DNA from: Bacteroidales bacterium
Lineage (GTDB): Bacteria; Bacteroidota; Bacteroidia; Bacteroidales; UBA932
Length of the DNA: 64,000 nt
Direction of reading: 5' to 3'
Assembly (NCBI GenBank): GCA_016291185.1
Contig: JAEFAI010000010.1
Coordinates: 1 to 64,000, forward strand
The notes below the pieces were generated by a model that had not been told where the DNA came from, ran no database searches, and was given only the letters and a program-made list of their open reading frames with translations. This document shows positions 61,104-64,000 of this stretch, in pieces (position 1 is the first letter of the stretch; every line of letters begins with the position of its first letter). The position numbers were made by a program, and so were the translations under genes.

Positions 61104-61177
61104 CGGCAAGTCCTGTCCGGGGGTGCATTTTCCCGGGCAGGGTCGCGAAGCGATCGCACCCCGGACAGGACTTGCCG
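61104..61177. repeat. 22-bp inverted repeat between metG and ntrX
   Basis: CGGCAAGTCCTGTCCGG (61104-61120) plus GGGTGC faces its complement at 61156-61177 (GCACC, CCGGACAGG, ACTTGCCG) with a single bulged G. The 29-nt loop has a smaller TCGCGAAGCGA hairpin. There is no T-run on either strand, so it is not an ordinary intrinsic terminator. Confidence 0.75.
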
Positions 61178-61188
61178 GCCGGACCAGA

Positions 61189-63243
61189 TTATCCAACAAT
61201 CGCGCCATTGGCGAGCACCTCCTGCGGCGTGATGAAACGCATCGTGCCGTCGCCCTGCTTGGCCATCAGGATCATGCCGTGGCTCTCAATGCCGCGGATA
61301 GTGCGGGGCTTGAGGTTCGCCAGGATGCAGATCTGCTTGCCGACCATCGCCTCAGGCGTGTAGAACTCGGCGATGCCAGACACGATGGTCCGCTTGTCGA
61401 TACCCGTATCGATGGTGAGTTTCAGCAACTTATCGGTCTTCGGCACGCGCTCGGCCTCGAGGACCGTGGCGGTACGGATGTCCATCTTCTCAAACTCCTC
61501 GAAGGTGCATTCCTCCTTCTGCGGAGCCACCTGCTTCGCGGCTTCGGCCTTGGCGGCCGCCTCGCGCTCGGCGCGGATGCGGTCCAGGCGGTCGAGCTGC
61601 TTCTGGATGGCATCGTCCTCAATCTTCGCGAAGAGCAGCTCCGGCTCGCCGAGCTGATGGCCGGCAGGCAGGACCTGCGGACGGCCGAGCACCTCCCAGT
61701 CGAGGCCGGAACCCAGCATCTCGCGCAGCCGCGCGGCCGCAAACGGGGTGAAAGGCTCGAAGGCGATGGCGAGGTCCGCGCAAATCTGCAAGGAAATGTT
61801 CAGGATCGTCGCGGTGCGGTCGAGGTCGGTCTTGGCAACCTTCCACGGCTCCGTGTCGGAAATATACTTGTTGCCGATGCGGGCGATGCCCATCGCGTCC
61901 TTGAGCGCTTCGCGGAATTTGAAACCTTCTATATTCTTCTCCATCGAAGCCTTGAGCGCCGGGATCTCGGAAAGGACCTCCTTGTCGATGTCCTCGAGCG
62001 CGCCGCACGGCGGCACCTTACCACCGAAATATTTGTGCGTCAGCACCATGGCGCGGTTCACGAAGTTGCCGAAGATCGCCACGAGCTCGCTGTTATTGCG
62101 CTGCTGGAAGTCCTTCCAGCTGAAGTCGTTGTCCTTGGTCTCGGGAGCGTTGGCCGTGAGCACGTAGCGGAGCACGTCCTCTTTGCCCGGGAAATCCTGC
62201 AGATACTCGTGCGCCCAGACAGCCCAGCCGCGGGAGGTCGAGATCTTGTCGCCCTCGAGGTTCAGGAACTCATTCGCCGGGACGTTGTCCGGCAGGATGT
62301 AGCCGTCGCCGTAGGCCTTCAGCATGGCCGGGAAGACGATGCAATGGAAGACAATATTATCCTTGCCGATGAAGTGTACCAGACGGGTGTCGGGCGACTT
62401 CCACCACTTCTCCCAGCTGTCCGGCAGGAGCTCCTGCGTGTTGGAAATATAGCCGATCGGCGCGTCGAACCAGACATAGAGCACCTTGCCCTCGGCGCCC
62501 TCCACGGGCACGGGCACGCCCCAGTCGAGGTCGCGCGTGACGGCACGCGGCTGCAGGCCGCCGTCCAGCCAGCTCTTGACCTGGCCATAGACGTTGGAAC
62601 GCCACTCCTGGTGGCCGTCCAGGATCCACTCGCGCAGCCACTGCTCGTAGTCCTGCAGCGGGAGATACCAGTGGGTCGTTTTCTTCTTGATCGGAGCGGC
62701 ACCGCTGAGCTTGGAGTGCGGGTTGATCAGCTCCTCGGGGCTGAGCGTGCTGCCGCACTTCTCGCACTGGTCGCCGTAGGCGCCTTCATTGCCGCACTTG
62801 GGGCAGGTGCCCACGATGTAGCGGTCCGCGAGGAACTGCTTCGCCTCGGGGTCGTAGTACTGCTCACTCTCCTTGGTGATGAACTTACCCTCATCGTAGA
62901 GCTTGCGGAAGAAGCCGGAGGCGTTCTTCTCGTGCACCTGGGAGGAGGTACGGCCGTAGATGTCGAAGTGGATGCCGAGCCCCTCGAAGGAGTCCTTGAT
63001 GATGCCGTGGTAGCGGTCCACGATGTCCTGCGGGGTGCAGCCCTGCTGACGGGCCTTGATGGTAATCGGCACACCGTGCTCGTCGGAACCGCAGACGTAC
63101 AGCACTTCCCGGCCGCGCATCCGCAGATAGCGAACATAGATGTCTGCCGGCACATAGACACCGGCCAGGTGACCGATGTGGATAGGACCATTGGCGTAAG
63201 GCAACGCACAGGTCACGAGAGTTCTTTTGAATTGTTTGTCCAT
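61189..63243 (-). CDS. metG: Methionyl-tRNA synthetase
   Basis: A class I synthetase that charges tRNA-Met. The 684-residue protein has the HIGH motif in [13 protein letters not shown], the zinc site [18 protein letters not shown], and the KMSKS-like loop as [14 protein letters not shown]-terminal tRNA-binding (EMAP/Trbp111) domain is fused at about 570-684 ([28 protein letters not shown]). The ATG at 63243 is preferred; the frame extends 66 residues upstream without similarity. The start overlaps the stop of the upstream gene (TAATG), so translation is coupled. Confidence 0.97.
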   Translation of the reverse strand: MDKQFKRTLVTCALPYANGPIHIGHLAGVYVPADIYVRYLRMRGREVLYVCGSDEHGVPITIKARQQGCTPQDIVDRYHGIIKDSFEGLGIHFDIYGRTSSQVHEKNASGFFRKLYDEGKFITKESEQYYDPEAKQFLADRYIVGTCPKCGNEGAYGDQCEKCGSTLSPEELINPHSKLSGAAPIKKKTTHWYLPLQDYEQWLREWILDGHQEWRSNVYGQVKSWLDGGLQPRAVTRDLDWGVPVPVEGAEGKVLYVWFDAPIGYISNTQELLPDSWEKWWKSPDTRLVHFIGKDNIVFHCIVFPAMLKAYGDGYILPDNVPANEFLNLEGDKISTSRGWAVWAHEYLQDFPGKEDVLRYVLTANAPETKDNDFSWKDFQQRNNSELVAIFGNFVNRAMVLTHKYFGGKVPPCGALEDIDKEVLSEIPALKASMEKNIEGFKFREALKDAMGIARIGNKYISDTEPWKVAKTDLDRTATILNISLQICADLAIAFEPFTPFAAARLREMLGSGLDWEVLGRPQVLPAGHQLGEPELLFAKIEDDAIQKQLDRLDRIRAEREAAAKAEAAKQVAPQKEECTFEEFEKMDIRTATVLEAERVPKTDKLLKLTIDTGIDKRTIVSGIAEFYTPEAMVGKQICILANLKPRTIRGIESHGMILMAKQGDGTMRFITPQEVLANGAIVG

Positions 63244-64000
63244 TATTTTGCGTTTTTTTCTCTTCCCATTCTTTGTTTGATTCGCCGCTGCGCGGACTGG
63301 ATCTTGACCATCTCCTGCAAGATGCCGGGTTCCTGCTCCGGCGTTGCATCCGGCAACTGCCGGCGCAGCGTTTCGTAGCGGTCCTGCATGCGGCGTTCGG
63401 CGTAGCCGAGAATGGCGCGCGGGACTTGCGCCACCAGCCACGAAGCCTTGGTCGTCATGGATTTCTCGAAGGCCTCCACGGTCAGCTGATACTTTTCCGT
63501 GGAGAGCTGCGAGACCACCTCCGCGATGCGGCGATCCTCCGCGTCCAGCAGACGCTTGACAATCTCCTGCTGGCCATAGCCCTCGTCGTAGAGGGCGTAA
63601 AAGGCATCATAGACGGTCGCGTAGAGGCTGTTTGCCATCCGCGTGCCGTCGCTGAAGGCATCGCGGATGAAGTCCGCGACGCTGGGTTTGTCCTGCTCGT
63701 TGCCGCTGTAGTAGTCCGAGTCGGACTCGAAGTCCAGCTCGTCGCAGCCATGACGGAGCAGAAAATAGAGCAGATCCCGCTCGGCCGGGCCCAGGATGCG
63801 GTTTTCCTCCGGGATCGCCTGCGGAGCAACCGGCTCGGGCGCGGGCTGCGCGTCGGAAACCACCGTATCGTAGGCACTCGGCTGAAGGTCTCCGCGGCGA
63901 CGACGTTCCTCGCGCTCCGCAGCCTTCAGGGCATCCTCCTGCAGCTTGCGGCGCGTCCTGTTGATACGGTCGAAGAGGATCGCCACCTCGATGCCGAACT
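63243..64000 (-). CDS. dnaG: C-terminal part of a probable DNA primase (DnaG)
   Basis: An open frame runs in from the right edge and ends at the TAA at 63243-63245, giving about 250 visible residues starting (in frame) [20 protein letters not shown]. It has no catalytic TOPRIM motif in view. The pattern of a basic [21 protein letters not shown] helix, a proline-rich linker, an LLYFLLRHG helix and a long C-terminal helical region ([20 protein letters not shown]) fits the DnaB-interacting C-terminal domain of Bacteroidota DnaG. The catalytic part would lie outside the window. It is coupled to metG by a TAATG overlap. Confidence 0.65.
   Translation of the reverse strand, partial: FGIEVAILFDRINRTRRKLQEDALKAAEREERRRRGDLQPSAYDTVVSDAQPAPEPVAPQAIPEENRILGPAERDLLYFLLRHGCDELDFESDSDYYSGNEQDKPSVADFIRDAFSDGTRMANSLYATVYDAFYALYDEGYGQQEIVKRLLDAEDRRIAEVVSQLSTEKYQLTVEAFEKSMTTKASWLVAQVPRAILGYAERRMQDRYETLRRQLPDATPEQEPGILQEMVKIQSAQRRIKQRMGREKNAK

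Overview
The window is chromosomal DNA of a GC-rich member of the Bacteroidota, most likely a gut- or rumen-type Bacteroidales; I cannot place it to genus. The evidence is the Bacteroidota -7 promoter element TAnnTTTG in front of many genes, the exbB / small membrane protein / exbD / exbD / tonB locus, families largely confined to the phylum (DUF4290, DUF4783, DUF5056- and DUF6249-like proteins, Porin_10-like barrel, FISUMP lipoprotein), and a propeller-sensor AraC regulator. Most of the window is ordinary housekeeping sequence; there is no rRNA, tRNA, CRISPR array, prophage or complete insertion sequence. Only the first 200 bases (a C-terminal fragment that may come from a Y1-type transposase) hint at a mobile element.

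Layout. 1-1.5 kb: partial ORF, then a minus-strand DUF6249 / ECF sigma / DUF5056 operon. 1.5-2 kb: non-coding, packed with inverted repeats. 2-4.2 kb: ackA-pta (acetate and ATP). 4.3-11.6 kb: short ComEC, FISUMP lipoprotein, ApbE, DUF4290, FtsK, lytic transglycosylase. 11.6-17.7 kb: LolA-like carrier and the addB-addA helicase-nuclease pair. 17.7-27.4 kb: alanine racemase, bleomycin-hydrolase-like peptidase, rpmH, rsmG, a mscS-amgK-murU operon, a Porin_10 barrel and a MltF-like transglycosylase. 27.4-38.7 kb: YczE-like membrane protein, M13 peptidase, LolC/E-like permease, TPR protein, SRPBCC-rsmF pair, NUDIX, queA, dprA, tatD, ansA. 38.8-44 kb: exbB-orf-exbD-exbD, asnS, udk, tonB. 44-54 kb: a kinase-less hybrid regulator convergent with a GH95 fucosidase that lies behind rlmH and an NtrY-like kinase. 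54-64 kb: efp, ispH, cmk, lptB, dnaX, an unknown secreted protein, an NtrX-like sigma-54 activator without DNA-binding domain, metG, and the C-terminal part of a probable dnaG.

Functional themes: cell-wall turnover (two lytic transglycosylases, alr, AmgK/MurU MurNAc salvage), outer-membrane biogenesis and energised uptake (LolA, LolC/E-like permease, LptB, Exb/Ton, porin), DNA uptake and recombination (ComEC, DprA, AddAB), and translation/RNA modification (asnS, metG, efp, rsmG, rsmF, rlmH, queA, rpmH).

Two features run across the window and are the main things to look at. First, many TAnnTTTG boxes sit only 4-6 nt before the start codon, which implies leaderless mRNAs. Second, several families of short palindromic elements are scattered between genes and also lie in frame inside coding regions (ftsK linker, rsmF, dnaX), in one case with compensatory stem changes between copies. 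I found no clear new multi-gene system.
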